DNA of 64,000 bases from CAVROP01 sp050012175 (GCA_050012175.1 JBEKHR010000010.1:1-64000); one strand, 5' to 3'. Positions 18,094 to 27,138 are shown, numbered from the stretch's first letter. Numbers and translations: made by a program. The notes: a model not told the origin generated them from the letters alone.

Positions 18094-18326
18094 GAGGATA
18101 CGCACGACAGAAGATTCTCTTTGGCGAGTTCAATGAATCGGATGGCCTGTTCACGGCTGACCGAGGGGAAACCTTTTAGGAAGTCGTCCAGAGTTGAGTT
18201 TCCTTCGATATGGTCAACGAGGGCCTGGACAGGAACGCGGGTTCCTTTGAAGCAAGGTTGGCCGCCCATCCGGTCAGGGTCGACCCAGACGACTTCATCA
18301 AGCTGGGCCTTTTGCTTCTGGGTCAT
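18090..18326 (-). CDS. DUF433 domain protein (antitoxin-like), 3' end fused to a mobile element
   Basis: A 78-residue protein with the DUF433 core: VVWVDPDRMGGQPCFKGTRV and PVQALVDHIEGNSTLDDFL, then FPSVSREQAIRFIELA. DUF433 proteins are winged-helix-like and often pair with a DUF5615 (PIN-like) toxin encoded just downstream. Here that position is taken by element B and no toxin gene is seen. The stop codon TAG lies within the CTAG terminus of the element, so the last residues may not be ancestral. The ATG at 18326 is used; the frame stays open to a TTG at 18365. Confidence 0.75.
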   Translation of the reverse strand: MTQKQKAQLDEVVWVDPDRMGGQPCFKGTRVPVQALVDHIEGNSTLDDFLKGFPSVSREQAIRFIELAKENLLSCVSS

Positions 18327-18421
18327 ACCCTTAGGGTACTCGAAATCGGCCAGGCGCGCAAACAAGAAACCAAGGCATGGGAGATTTCAGACGCGAGAAT
18401 TTGAGCTTCAGTTTTGTCCCG

Positions 18422-18475
18422 CACGCCGCCGAGCGGCTGAAGGCGGAGCGGCGTGAAACCGTCGCTGTGATTTAG
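18422..18475 (+). pseudogene. Remnant duplicate of the 3' end of the 16098-17876 gene
   Basis: Eighteen codons including the stop read HAAERLKAERRETVAVI. The gene at 16098-17876 ends HAAERLKAERPIAVMV, and the DNA is nearly identical over the first 30 bases. The sequence between them is the family B element and the DUF433 gene. Either a paralogue was deleted down to its tail, or the 3' end was duplicated when the intervening DNA arrived. Confidence 0.65.
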
Positions 18476-18642
18476 CGGGGCACTCGCAGGCATCACAAAA
18501 CATTGCGCGGGCCACGCGGCGATGTCTGGCTTCGATGGCATCCCTGAATGGCCACCGGTCGATTGTACTCGTGCAGGGGGGAGACGCTGAGGTTCACGCC
18601 TTCGGCGCTCCCCATTTAACGTAATTAAGGGGAGGTTGAGAA

Positions 18643-19137
18643 ATGGCAGGAAATGTGAAAGCGGTCCAAGAGGGTATGCACACGATCACTCCGCATTTGT
18701 CAGTGCGAGCGGCTTCAAAGGCCATCGAGTTTTACAAAAAGGCCTTTCGAGCTGAGGTGCTGGACGTCCACTACACTCCGGACGGCAAAGTCATGCACGC
18801 GCACCTCAAGATCGGCGATTCCCATCTGTTGCTGGCCGACGAGTTCCCGGGAATGGGGACGCCTGCGCCGCAGACCCTGGGCGGCAGCCCGGTGGTCCTG
18901 AACATTTATGTTGATGACGTGGACTCCTTGTTTAACCAGGCAGTCGCCGCCGGGGCGACGGTGACCATGCCCCTGGCGGACATGTTCTGGGGCGACCGTT
19001 ATGGCCAGATCGTTGATCCCTTCGGCCACCATTGGGCGCTCGGCGCTCACCAAGAGGATGTCTCGCCGGAGGAGATGGAGCGACGCGGGAGGGCCGTTTT
19101 CGCGGAGATGGCCAAAAAGCAGGGGCACGGCGGTTAA
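18643..19137 (+). CDS. VOC superfamily protein, PhnB/glyoxalase-like
   Basis: A 164-residue cytosolic protein of the vicinal oxygen chelate fold. The PhnB-like pattern is clear: HLSVRAASKAIEFYKKAF at the start of module 1, HAHLKIGDSHLLLADEFP, then module 2 with VYVDD-like NIYVDDVDSLFNQAVAAGA, FWGDRYGQIVDPFGHHWAL. Such proteins bind a metal at the dimer interface; many are uncharacterised, some act on or bind glyoxal-like or antibiotic substrates. AAGGGGAGG precedes the ATG. No linked operon partner. Confidence 0.85.
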   Translation: MAGNVKAVQEGMHTITPHLSVRAASKAIEFYKKAFRAEVLDVHYTPDGKVMHAHLKIGDSHLLLADEFPGMGTPAPQTLGGSPVVLNIYVDDVDSLFNQAVAAGATVTMPLADMFWGDRYGQIVDPFGHHWALGAHQEDVSPEEMERRGRAVFAEMAKKQGHGG

Positions 19138-19501
19138 CGCCTTTTGTCAATCGGGAGATTCCTCCTCGTGCCCGCAGTGCCTCCGCCCTGCACCATCCGG
19201 TGCGGGGCTCTGTGTTCTCTGTGGCCAGAGGAGCCCCAACACAGAGGCCGCTGAGATCCTCCGCCCTGCACCATCCGGTGCGGGGCTCCGTGTTCTCGGT
19301 GTTAAGGCTTTAGAGGCACAGAGAACGCGGAGAAAGCCGTTTTGGTTGCGGCTATGAGGCTTTCGGCAGAAGGCCACGCTGTCTTACGAGGGCAGGGAGA
19401 TGGCAAATAGTGTTGTCGCAAACGAGCCGGTTGGGTGTATATTGTCCCTGCCCAGGATACCAAAATGAAAACTCTGGCCTAGGGCAAAAGGCCGAAGGAT
19501 T
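19138..19501. repeat. Intergenic region with a 45-base direct repeat pair
   Basis: About 45 bases starting cctccgccctgcaccatccg occur at 19180-19224 and again at 19258-19302 (period 78), each followed by the word tgtgttctctgtgg or a close variant. A complementary word (cacagagaacgcggag) follows at about 19317, giving an imperfect inverted arrangement. The last 20 bases hold the start region of the radical SAM gene. Confidence 0.65.
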
Positions 19502-21073
19502 ATGAACATTCTTCTGTACAACCCGGACAACGGAATCGCCAATAACTTCATGCCGCACCTCTGGATGTTTCTCCTGAAGTCGCTCACACCTCCAGGTCAC
19601 CAAGTATTCCTGGTGGACGGCAACGCGCAGCGTTTGAACAAAACCGAGCTGGTGCAATACCTCAGGAAATATCAAATCGGGCTGGTGGGGATTGGCGCCA
19701 TGACCCGCATGGTCAGGAAAGCGTACGAGATGGCGGATGTGGTGCGCGCCGCAGGTGTCCCCGTCGTAATGGGGGGGCCACACGTCACCGGGGTGCCCGA
19801 CGAAGCGCTGGGCCGTGACGGCGGCCCTCGCCATGCTGATTCCGTAGCGCTCGGTGAGGCGGACTATACCTGGCCGCGCATTGTGGCCGATGCCCAGCGT
19901 GGTGCACTGAAAGAAGTTTATGCACCTGTGGACGAAGCGGGCAATGAAGTGAAGCCTTCGCTCGCGAATTATCCCGAGATTCCTTGGGACCGCATGGACC
20001 TTGACCAGTTCAACCTCATCCGGCACTTCCCAACGCTTGTCCGTCGCATCCTTTCACTGGTTGGAATGACCTGGCAGACTTTTCACCTGGTACCGATCGA
20101 GTGCGGCCGGGGATGCCCTTACGGATGTGAGTTCTGCACCGTGACGGGGTTCTTTGGTGATTCCATCCGCTTCCGCTCAAATGAAAGCGTCGTCAACGAA
20201 CTTTTGAAGTTGAAGGCCCTGGGGAGGCGACAGAAGGGAAAGATTGCGGTCTTTTTCATCGACGACAACTTCGCTATCAATCCCAAGCGTACCAAGTCGC
20301 TGTTGCGGGAAATCATCGCGCGGGGTGCGCAGGTTCCTTGGGTGGCGCAGATCAGCATGAACTTGCTGCGAGATGAGGAACTGGTCTCGTTGATCGCACA
20401 GAGCGGAGGCAAGTGGATCTTCATGGGCCTCGAGTCCATTGACCCCGACAACCTCAAGAGCGTGAGGAAGGGTTTTAATAAACCGGCGGAATATAAGGCG
20501 ATTCTGGAGTGCCTCGCCAGGCACAACCTTTATGCCATGACTTCCTTTATTTTCGGGATGGACAGTGACCGTCCGGGTGTGGCCCAGCGCACTCTGGAAG
20601 CTGTTCGTTCCTGGCCTCCGGGATTGCCTGTGTTCGGCCTGCTGACACCGTACCCGGCAACTCCACTCTATGATCGGTTGGCATCAGCCGGCCGGCTCAC
20701 CCAGCCAAAGCACTGGCTGGAGTTCAGACCTTTCACCATGGACTTCTCGCCCCTAGGAATTACCGCGGAGCAAGCGGAGGAGGAAGTAAGACAGGCTTGG
20801 AGGGCGTCTTATAATCCAGCAGCGAATGCATCCGCCATAGGGCGGCTGCAGTCGAAGCCTTTTGCGGACCGCCTCATCCACTTGATCAGTCGTTTAGCCT
20901 TCCGGGGAATCTATTTCCCACAAATGAAGAAGCGGGAGTGGATCCGGCTTCTCTTCCAGAATCGAGGACCCATTCTGCGAATGATTGCCCAGGCGTTGGA
21001 GATGAAATTGAAGCCGCCGCCAAGTGAGTCGCTCTCTATCGAAGCGCACCAACCGGAGGCAGATTCCGCCTGA
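19502..21073 (+). CDS. B12-binding domain radical SAM protein
   Basis: A 523-residue protein with an N-terminal cobalamin-binding Rossmann-like domain (MNILLYNPDNG; VVMGGPHVTGVPDEAL, about 1-150) and a radical SAM core. The SAM-cluster motif CxxxCxxC is within CGRGCPYGCEFCTVTGFFG (around residue 205). Later motifs are FIDDNFAINPKRTK and WIFMGLESIDPDNLKSVRKG. Class B enzymes of this type methylate unactivated carbons or make lipids such as hopanoids and others, but the substrate here cannot be read. A DUF4070-like C-terminal region (about 370-500) follows. Single gene, no obvious pathway partner. Confidence 0.88.
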   Translation: MNILLYNPDNGIANNFMPHLWMFLLKSLTPPGHQVFLVDGNAQRLNKTELVQYLRKYQIGLVGIGAMTRMVRKAYEMADVVRAAGVPVVMGGPHVTGVPDEALGRDGGPRHADSVALGEADYTWPRIVADAQRGALKEVYAPVDEAGNEVKPSLANYPEIPWDRMDLDQFNLIRHFPTLVRRILSLVGMTWQTFHLVPIECGRGCPYGCEFCTVTGFFGDSIRFRSNESVVNELLKLKALGRRQKGKIAVFFIDDNFAINPKRTKSLLREIIARGAQVPWVAQISMNLLRDEELVSLIAQSGGKWIFMGLESIDPDNLKSVRKGFNKPAEYKAILECLARHNLYAMTSFIFGMDSDRPGVAQRTLEAVRSWPPGLPVFGLLTPYPATPLYDRLASAGRLTQPKHWLEFRPFTMDFSPLGITAEQAEEEVRQAWRASYNPAANASAIGRLQSKPFADRLIHLISRLAFRGIYFPQMKKREWIRLLFQNRGPILRMIAQALEMKLKPPPSESLSIEAHQPEADSA

Positions 21074-21371
21074 TGGGTAGTGCCGGCCCGCCTGTCTCCC
21101 CCTGCTTTATTCTGGAGTTCGGGCGTTTGCACTCGACCGGAGCCATTCGGTACGTATCGCCCTCCCCATACACGGTACTTCGAGCTTATCCCGTAAGCGA
21201 GCCGCGAGCACTGTCCATTGAACCAAGCTTCGCATTGACCGCCGCCTGCATCTCTGGTATCTAAATTAAAGGGCTTTGGGGAGCAATGCAGGCGGTGCGC
21301 ATATTTACCCGGCCCCTAGCCCCTAGTCCCTAGCCCCGAGGAACCCTACGCCATTCGAATCTGACAAGATC
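21074..21371. other. Intergenic region before the small gene at 21372
   Basis: About 300 bases. A cccctagcccctagtccc word array lies at about 21309-21336. No gene or RNA recognised. Confidence 0.45.
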
Positions 21372-21629
21372 ATGTTCGAGGTCTGCAAGGAGGCCACCTA
21401 CTCGGGGAAATACCGCGTCGTCTATTTCACGGAGTTACAGGATCACAACAAGCAAGCGGAAATCAACCGGGCCATGGCAGGAGAGCATTTCTTTGATGGG
21501 TTCATCCGAGCCTATCGAAAAGACCAAGCCAAAGATGTCATCGAAAAGCTTTTAAGCCGTCTGAATGATGGCGAGCCGATTACGCAGGCAGATTTCGAGA
21601 GGGAACTGAAACCTTTCACGCCCGCTTAA
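21372..21629 (+). CDS. Small conserved hypothetical protein
   Basis: An 85-residue soluble protein, mixed charge, no signal peptide (opens MFEVCKEATYSGKYRVVYFT). The coding pattern looks genuine: high density of charged and aromatic residues and clean third-position bias. It resembles small acidobacterial proteins of unknown role. The ribosome binding site is weak. It is convergent with the next gene, with an inverted word array between them. Confidence 0.6.
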   Translation: MFEVCKEATYSGKYRVVYFTELQDHNKQAEINRAMAGEHFFDGFIRAYRKDQAKDVIEKLLSRLNDGEPITQADFERELKPFTPA

Positions 21630-21729
21630 GATTGATTCATTGATTCATTGAGTCATTGAGCCATTGAACGCCTCACCCGAACGTGGGTCAATGAATCAAT
21701 GACTCAATGACCCGATGACTCAATTCGTT
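21630..21729. repeat. Inverted word-repeat array at a convergent gene junction
   Basis: Left arm is built on attgattcattgattcattg and variants; right arm on its complement, gtcaatgaatcaatgactca. The two can fold into an imperfect stem of about 40 base pairs around a short GC loop. It fills the whole space between two converging genes, as a bidirectional transcription terminator would, but without U-tracts. Confidence 0.7.
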
Positions 21730-22701
21730 TCATTCCACCTTCAGGATTTGGTCGAGCGCCTCTGCCGGCCCTGAAGCGCTGAGCTCGAGGCGTGAACCGT
21801 TCTGGCGGGCATCCAGATTTTGGAGGAGGGAAGCAGATCCCGAACCGCCACCCGAGGCGGGAGGCAAGGGGGCAGACTTGAGAATGTTCAGAAGCTGGAA
21901 CAGTCCTGCGGCACTTTCCCGCGTCTTGCAGACAACGCTGATGTGTGCCGTGAAACCGCCGTCCCAATCCACACGATAAAGGACGGCCTGGACCGGCTCG
22001 AAGAAGGCGGTCAAATCAATCGTGTTTTTCCTTCCGCCCGACAGCCACGGCGTAGCAACATTCGCAGCGGCTTTCCCAGTAAGGATCCCCCACTGAGGCG
22101 CTGCCCCCTCGAGTTCGGCTTCGTAACTTCGGAAGACCTCGTTTGTTTCCAGGGCACCGGCTGAGCCTTCCCTGACGTCAAGAAGAGCTTTCAGGTCGTG
22201 CAATCGGCCGAAGGCCGCCATCGAGGAATCCAGGAAAGTGAAGAAGGTGTCCGCCGGGTCCGCGCCCGAGCCGAAGGCAAATAGTTCAGAACCAGCGTAG
22301 GATTGGACCGGCAATTGGGTTTGCGTGAAGAACTCCCGCACTTTATCGGGTTCAAAACGTCCGGCCGCAACGCCAAAGCTCCCCGTGCCACTCAGGGACT
22401 GACCGTGCCACCCTAGCATCAACTCGTCAACGTCCTTTTCAGGGTCAACGCCCACTGAGCGGAGGAACTCCTGAAATCCGCGGAGCTGCTGGTAGAGCAC
22501 ATGTTGACGGATTTGCGGATAATCGGGCGAGGAACGCAGTTGCGCGAAATTCGAGTAGGCAACCTGCTGGGTATCCGCCGGGAAACTCGCCAGGCCGGCA
22601 CGGGCAGCTTGCTGGGCACAAAGGGGAAAGGAGAGAAGTACCCAGACCACCGGCACCGCGCGAATCAGCGCCACCGCGCTTGCGGTCTTAGAATCCGACA
22701 T
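21730..22701 (-). CDS. Exported protein of unknown function, DUF3352-like
   Basis: A 323-residue protein with a signal peptide (about residues 1-25, core VVWVLLSFPLCAQQ). The mature part is a single soluble domain with segments such as QSLSGTGSFGVAAGRF and TGKAAANVATPWLSGG. The layout resembles acidobacterial DUF3352-like exported proteins, but this is weak. The start at 22701 is chosen over codons that run back into a family B element, because the signal peptide begins here. Its start lies only 45 bases from that element (22746). Confidence 0.6.
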   Translation of the reverse strand: MSDSKTASAVALIRAVPVVWVLLSFPLCAQQAARAGLASFPADTQQVAYSNFAQLRSSPDYPQIRQHVLYQQLRGFQEFLRSVGVDPEKDVDELMLGWHGQSLSGTGSFGVAAGRFEPDKVREFFTQTQLPVQSYAGSELFAFGSGADPADTFFTFLDSSMAAFGRLHDLKALLDVREGSAGALETNEVFRSYEAELEGAAPQWGILTGKAAANVATPWLSGGRKNTIDLTAFFEPVQAVLYRVDWDGGFTAHISVVCKTRESAAGLFQLLNILKSAPLPPASGGGSGSASLLQNLDARQNGSRLELSASGPAEALDQILKVE

Positions 22702-22745
22702 AAGATGAGCCCAAGGGTGCTCTTCAACCTTTTCGTCACGGTCCT

Positions 22746-22917
22746 TTAACAGGGTGCTGAAAAACCAGTCTAGCCTGTCATTCCGAGGAGTCCCGATCTG
22801 ATCGGGACGACGAGGAATCTCGCTCCGATCAGATCGGGGTTTCCAGAGCGAGATTCCTCTCCCGCAGGGCGGGATCGGAATGACAACGTTCACCAACGTT
22901 TCTCAGCATCCTGCTAG
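22746..22917. mobile_element. CTAG-ended inverted-repeat element B, copy 3
   Basis: Left end ttaacagggtgctgaaaaac, right end (complement) ctagcaggatgctgagaaac, with inner tgtcattccgaggagtcccg and its inverted partner ending cggaatgaca. The interior carries gatctgatcgggac and ccgatcagatcggg hairpins. The right-hand CTAG (22914-22917) supplies the stop codon of the minus-strand lipoprotein gene that ends at 22914. Confidence 0.75.
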
Positions 22918-24392
22918 GGTAGCTGATGGACCTGGTTTGCCACCTGAACATTGGCGGGCACAGTCCAACTCTCGACCCCAAAAGAGGTTGTGCTACGCTC
23001 ATTGAACAGCAATCCTTTGACGAGCAGGAAGTGCGTGCCCGGGTTGTTCAAGCTGTACAAATTCGAAATGCCTAAGAAGGCCGTCTGCTGGGCAGAAAGA
23101 ACCGTAATCTGCGCGGGCTGGAAGAGGGGCGAGCAGGGAAGCAGTGTGAACCCTCCGTCCACGCCATCGTTGGTGGCTACCGGTGTGTTTGGGTTTGTGG
23201 AAAGGTTCCCCAAAACGGACTGGAGACCCAGGAATACCGACCGAGCGGTGGCAGTCTGCGCCGTACCTGAGCCGCTGGGCAGGGTGCCGTGGACGACAAC
23301 TCGCTGACCGGCGGCAAGGTTTGCATTGCCAAAAGAAAAGTTGGCGAAGTCGGCAGCTTGGGCGGTGAGACCGAACCTTGTGGACGACGGAGCGATATTG
23401 AAGGTCAGAGTCGAGAAGAGTCCTACTCGGCTGCTCACATCGGGGTTTTCTTCGCCGACAAATAGGGTGAACTGAGTGGCATTCCCTGTCTGTGGCGTCA
23501 CTGAAGTGATCAACCCGGCAAATGCCGCTTCGCCGCTGGCCTGATTTTCCTGATCCTCCGCCACCACGGTGTTTGCCACGATGTCCCCGCTCGAGTCAAG
23601 GAAGGCATCCATCTCCACAAAGGTCCCGGCAGTTAGACCACTCAGCCCGGAGACCCCATCGAACCCCGTCGAGCTCGTGACGTAGACCGTAAAGGTCGGA
23701 GTATTGGGAGAAGAGATCGTGAAGCTCCCAACAAACGACGAATTCGTCGAGCTTGTGCTCACGCTTTGAACGAGACCGCTCAAGTCATCGAACTCAGCAA
23801 AACCATTGCTTCCCGAGGCCGAGGCCAAATTTGCGGTGAAAGTCGGGGTCACCGTGAATTGACTGTTGGACCCGATGGAAACGGAATTCAGGAGGTTAAA
23901 GTCGAGTTGCAGAGCGACGGTGCCATTGCTCGCAATAGCAATTGCCGGGTTGAGATTGAGATTGATGGTCAGGGAAGTCATCGTCGGGGCGATCGTCTTG
24001 AGAGAGGGAGGGGTGGTAGAAGTATCCAGGTACGTCAACTGCGGATTGGAAAGTGTTATTCCCAGCGCGACGTAATTTCCCGGCGGGACATTTGCCACGC
24101 TCAACATGGTGGCGAAATCCATTAGGGAGGCAAAATCCAACGTGACCGCCTTTCCACCGGGAAGAACCGAAACCGGGCTCGAAGCGGACTGCGGCGTCAA
24201 CGTCAGACCACTAATCGTGACCACGAAGGAAATGACACCGCTGCATTGGGGAGCGTCGCCACCGAAAACCGCTATCGTCCCCGGAGTGGTGATAATGGGC
24301 AGGGTTGCAACGCCACCTCTGCCTCCACACCCACTCTGGACGAGGAGGCCTATCGCTGCTACCGATGCCTTAGCCAGAATATATTTCCTCAC
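22914..24392 (-). CDS. Lipoprotein with DUF4382 and DUF5666-like domains
   Basis: A 492-residue exported lipoprotein: signal peptide with lipobox LLVQSGC (Cys22). An N-terminal DUF4382-like beta domain follows (LDFASLMDFATMLSVANVPPG is the usual motif area), then repeated DUF5666-like beta modules (TAGTFVEMDAFLDSSGDIVA; ASGEAAFAGLITSV; AAGQRVVVHGTLPSG). It is rich in Ser/Thr/Asn, typical of surface-exposed proteins. GTG start with GGTAAG upstream. The role is unknown. The stop codon lies inside the terminal CTAG of element B. Confidence 0.75.
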   Translation of the reverse strand: MRKYILAKASVAAIGLLVQSGCGGRGGVATLPIITTPGTIAVFGGDAPQCSGVISFVVTISGLTLTPQSASSPVSVLPGGKAVTLDFASLMDFATMLSVANVPPGNYVALGITLSNPQLTYLDTSTTPPSLKTIAPTMTSLTINLNLNPAIAIASNGTVALQLDFNLLNSVSIGSNSQFTVTPTFTANLASASGSNGFAEFDDLSGLVQSVSTSSTNSSFVGSFTISSPNTPTFTVYVTSSTGFDGVSGLSGLTAGTFVEMDAFLDSSGDIVANTVVAEDQENQASGEAAFAGLITSVTPQTGNATQFTLFVGEENPDVSSRVGLFSTLTFNIAPSSTRFGLTAQAADFANFSFGNANLAAGQRVVVHGTLPSGSGTAQTATARSVFLGLQSVLGNLSTNPNTPVATNDGVDGGFTLLPCSPLFQPAQITVLSAQQTAFLGISNLYSLNNPGTHFLLVKGLLFNERSTTSFGVESWTVPANVQVANQVHQLP

Positions 24393-24640
24393 GGTAACTT
24401 ACCTTCGACAAAGCGGGTCAGCCAAGCCCCGTGCCTCCAGGGTCGTCGCGGTTCCACCGGCAATCATCCCAACTATGTTACTGAATAATAAGCCTTCTTT
24501 CCAGGTGAATCGCCGCTACAACCCCCAACTGACCCGGTACCACTTGGCATCCAGCTTGATTTCTGTGCATCCCTCTGATATGTTGGTTCATCAGATATTA
24601 AGGGTGCCAGACTGAAATTAGTTTGCATAAGGAGTTTTAG

Positions 24641-24967
24641 ATGAGAATAGAGCTCACTCCCAAGGCCGTTACGAAGGTAAAGGAAATCATGGCCCAACAG
24701 AATCCCGCCCCTGCCGGTTTGCGCGTTGCGGTAGTGGGCGGCGGATGTTCTGGATTCTCGTACCAGATGAATTTCGAGAACCAGACCAACGGGGTTGATA
24801 AGGTTTACGAATTCGACGGCCTGAAGGTGTTTGTTGACCAGGCATCATTGATGTACATCAACGGCACCAAGATCGACTACATCGAGACCTTGGAGGGCGC
24901 CGGTTTTAAGTTCGACAACCCGAATGTGAAAACCACCTGCGGCTGCGGAAGTTCTTTCAGCGCCTAG
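24641..24967 (+). CDS. erpA: A-type iron-sulfur carrier protein (ErpA/IscA family)
   Basis: Accepts Fe-S clusters from a scaffold and delivers them to apo-proteins. 108 residues, the family length. The three ligands are C36 in VVGGGCSGFSYQM and C100/C102 in TTCGCGSSFSA. A strong AAGGAG precedes the ATG. No iscS/iscU or suf genes are nearby. ErpA, IscA and SufA cannot be told apart firmly from this sequence; a stand-alone gene favours ErpA. Confidence 0.92.
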   Translation: MRIELTPKAVTKVKEIMAQQNPAPAGLRVAVVGGGCSGFSYQMNFENQTNGVDKVYEFDGLKVFVDQASLMYINGTKIDYIETLEGAGFKFDNPNVKTTCGCGSSFSA

Positions 24968-25319
24968 ACTCCCCATTTGCGATTGGTGATTTGCGATTTG
25001 CGATTAACAAAGTGGCGCAACGGCTTCGTCCGTTGTCATTCACGAATCACAAAAGCCAACCATTTGCGACTTCTGATTTCCGATTGCGATTGACAAAGTG
25101 GCGTGGCAGCTTGCGTCGTAATCTGCGAATCGCAAATCGGCAATCTGCCTCCATCACAAATCACAAATCGAACCATTTGCGATTGCTGATTTCCGATATC
25201 CGATTAACAAAGTGGTGGTGGCGGCTTTCTCCGTTGTCAATCGCAAATCACAAATCGCAAATCGCAAATCGAACCGCCTTGCTGCCTCCAACACCCATGA
25301 AGTAAACTAATAGCGAGCC
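24968..25319. repeat. Word-repeat array between the Fe-S carrier gene and nadE
   Basis: Three to four direct repeats of a block of about 95 bases of the form catttgcgattgctgatttccgat, attaacaaagtgg, then gcttcgtccgttgtcaatc. Inside, the word gatttgcgatttgcgatt alternates with its complement aatcgcaaatcacaaatc. So it is both a direct and an inverted array. No gene. Confidence 0.75.
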
Positions 25320-26960
25320 ATGAATATTGCCCTCGCACAAATCAATACCACGGTTGGCGATTTTGCCGGCAACGTCGACCGTATCGTCAAGTATGCCCGC
25401 CGCGCCCAGGAGCGCGGGGCAGACCTGGTGGTCTTCCCGGAATTGGCGCTTTGCGGATATCCGCCTCGAGATCTGGTTGAAAGGCCGGGCTTCATACGGA
25501 AGTCCGAGACCGAACTGGTACGTTTGGCGGGGTTGCTTCCCCCCGTCCCGGCGCTTGTGGGCTACGTGCGTCGCTCCCACGCTGTGCAAGGCAAAGCCGT
25601 GGCGGACGCAGCAGCTTTGATTAAGGACGGCAACGTGGTGCTCGATTACACGAAGATCCTGCTCCCCTTTTACGATGTTTTTGACGAGTCGCGTTATTTC
25701 GAGCCCGGCCAATCCATCGGGCTCCATGAATTCAATGGTTTCAAGCTCGGAATTACCATCTGCGAAGACGTCTGGAACGACAAGCATTTCTGGAAGAAAC
25801 AACTCTACCGCCGAGATCCTGTCGATGAGTGCGTTCGCGCCGGGGCCAACTTGCTGCTGAATATTGCCTCTTCGCCGTACAGTACAGAGAAGATCCAATT
25901 GCGTCATGACATGCTGAAAGCCATCGCGGATACCCGCCACATTCCAGTGGTCTACGTCAATCATGTGGGGGGAAACGACCAACTGGTTTTCGACGGCTCC
26001 AGCATGGCTTTCAATGCCCGGGGAGAAATCTGCGCGCGCGCCCGCTCCTTCGAGGAAGACCTGGTGATTTTCGACACCTCGGATGGTCACCTCGAAATCC
26101 ACCCCGCTCCTGCTTCCGAAACCGAAGCGGTCTATCAAGCCCTCAAGCTGGGCGTGCATGACTACGTGGTGAAGTGCGGGTTCCAAAAAGTGATCGTCGG
26201 CCTGAGCGGCGGCATCGACTCCTCCCTCGTCGCCACTCTGGCGGCGGACGCGCTGGGCCCCCAGAACGTCACCGGGGTGGGCATGCCCGGTCCCTATTCC
26301 TCTCCGGGAAGCATCCGGGATGCCGAAGCGCTGGCCCGCAATCTGCGCATCGACTTCCGGATTATTCCCATCACCCCCATCTTCGAAAGTTATCTCACCG
26401 CGCTCGACCCGGCCTTTGAAGGTAAACCACGCGACGTGACGGAAGAGAATATCCAGGCGCGAGTTCGCGGCAATATTCTCATGGCCCTGTCAAATAAGTT
26501 TGGTTCACTTGTCCTCAGCACCGGCAACAAATCCGAGCTTGCCGCCGGCTACTGCACTCTTTACGGCGACATGGCCGGGGGCCTGGCCGCCATCGCCGAC
26601 GTCCCCAAGATCATGGTTTACGACTTGGCGCGTTACGTGAACCGCGCCGGGGAACGCATCCCGCAAGCCTGTCTTGAAAAGCCCCCTTCGGCCGAGTTGC
26701 GTCCCAATCAGACTGACCAGGACTCCCTTCCCCCTTATGAAGTCCTGGACGCCATCCTGAAGGACTACATCGAGGAGGCCCTGTCCTCCCAGGAGATTGC
26801 GGAAAAGCACCATTTCGACATCGCCTTGGTAAGGGACGTGATCCGCAAGGTCGATGGCGCCGAATACAAGCGGCAGCAGGCCCCTCCCACACTCAAAGTT
26901 ACCGCCAAGGCTTTCGGGATGGGGCGGCGGTACCCGATCGTGCAAAGGTATAGCGAGTGA
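25320..26960 (+). CDS. nadE: Glutamine-dependent NAD+ synthetase
   Basis: Last step of NAD synthesis: amidates nicotinate adenine dinucleotide with ammonia released from glutamine. The 546-residue protein fuses a nitrilase-type glutaminase with catalytic E41 (VVFPELALCGYPP), K112 (LDYTKILLPFYDV) and C148 (GITICEDVWND) to a synthetase whose PP-loop is GLSGGIDSSLVATLAADALG (about 295-314). The later NKSELAAGYCTLYGDMAGG motif is typical. The ribosome binding site is weak. nadB lies 35 kb away in this window. Confidence 0.95.
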   Translation: MNIALAQINTTVGDFAGNVDRIVKYARRAQERGADLVVFPELALCGYPPRDLVERPGFIRKSETELVRLAGLLPPVPALVGYVRRSHAVQGKAVADAAALIKDGNVVLDYTKILLPFYDVFDESRYFEPGQSIGLHEFNGFKLGITICEDVWNDKHFWKKQLYRRDPVDECVRAGANLLLNIASSPYSTEKIQLRHDMLKAIADTRHIPVVYVNHVGGNDQLVFDGSSMAFNARGEICARARSFEEDLVIFDTSDGHLEIHPAPASETEAVYQALKLGVHDYVVKCGFQKVIVGLSGGIDSSLVATLAADALGPQNVTGVGMPGPYSSPGSIRDAEALARNLRIDFRIIPITPIFESYLTALDPAFEGKPRDVTEENIQARVRGNILMALSNKFGSLVLSTGNKSELAAGYCTLYGDMAGGLAAIADVPKIMVYDLARYVNRAGERIPQACLEKPPSAELRPNQTDQDSLPPYEVLDAILKDYIEEALSSQEIAEKHHFDIALVRDVIRKVDGAEYKRQQAPPTLKVTAKAFGMGRRYPIVQRYSE

Positions 26961-27016
26961 CCCTGGGAATTGAATCATTGATTCATTGGGTCATTGATTC
27001 ATTGGAGGAATCGTAG
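26961..27016. repeat. Short word array after nadE
   Basis: The words attgaatcattgattcattg and ggtcattgattcattgg follow the nadE stop directly; they are the same theme as the arrays at 21630 and 59105. Confidence 0.6.
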
Positions 27017-27138
27017 CGCAGGTCCCGCCCTGTGAGGCTGCGGCTCCGCAGCGGGAAGGGGTAGTCTTCGCTTACTCGAACCCAAGAAGGGGATTCCCGC
27101 GAGTTAAACGCAAGGCCTCGATTTCGCATCATCACATT

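Noticed and set aside
21630..21729. Possible iteron-type replication origin
   Set aside because: The words are inverted rather than directly phased, there is no DnaA-box cluster or rep gene, and similar arrays occur at many gene ends.
24968..25319. Possible RNA gene or riboswitch before nadE
   Set aside because: The region is explained by direct and inverted word repeats; no conserved riboswitch core could be recognised.
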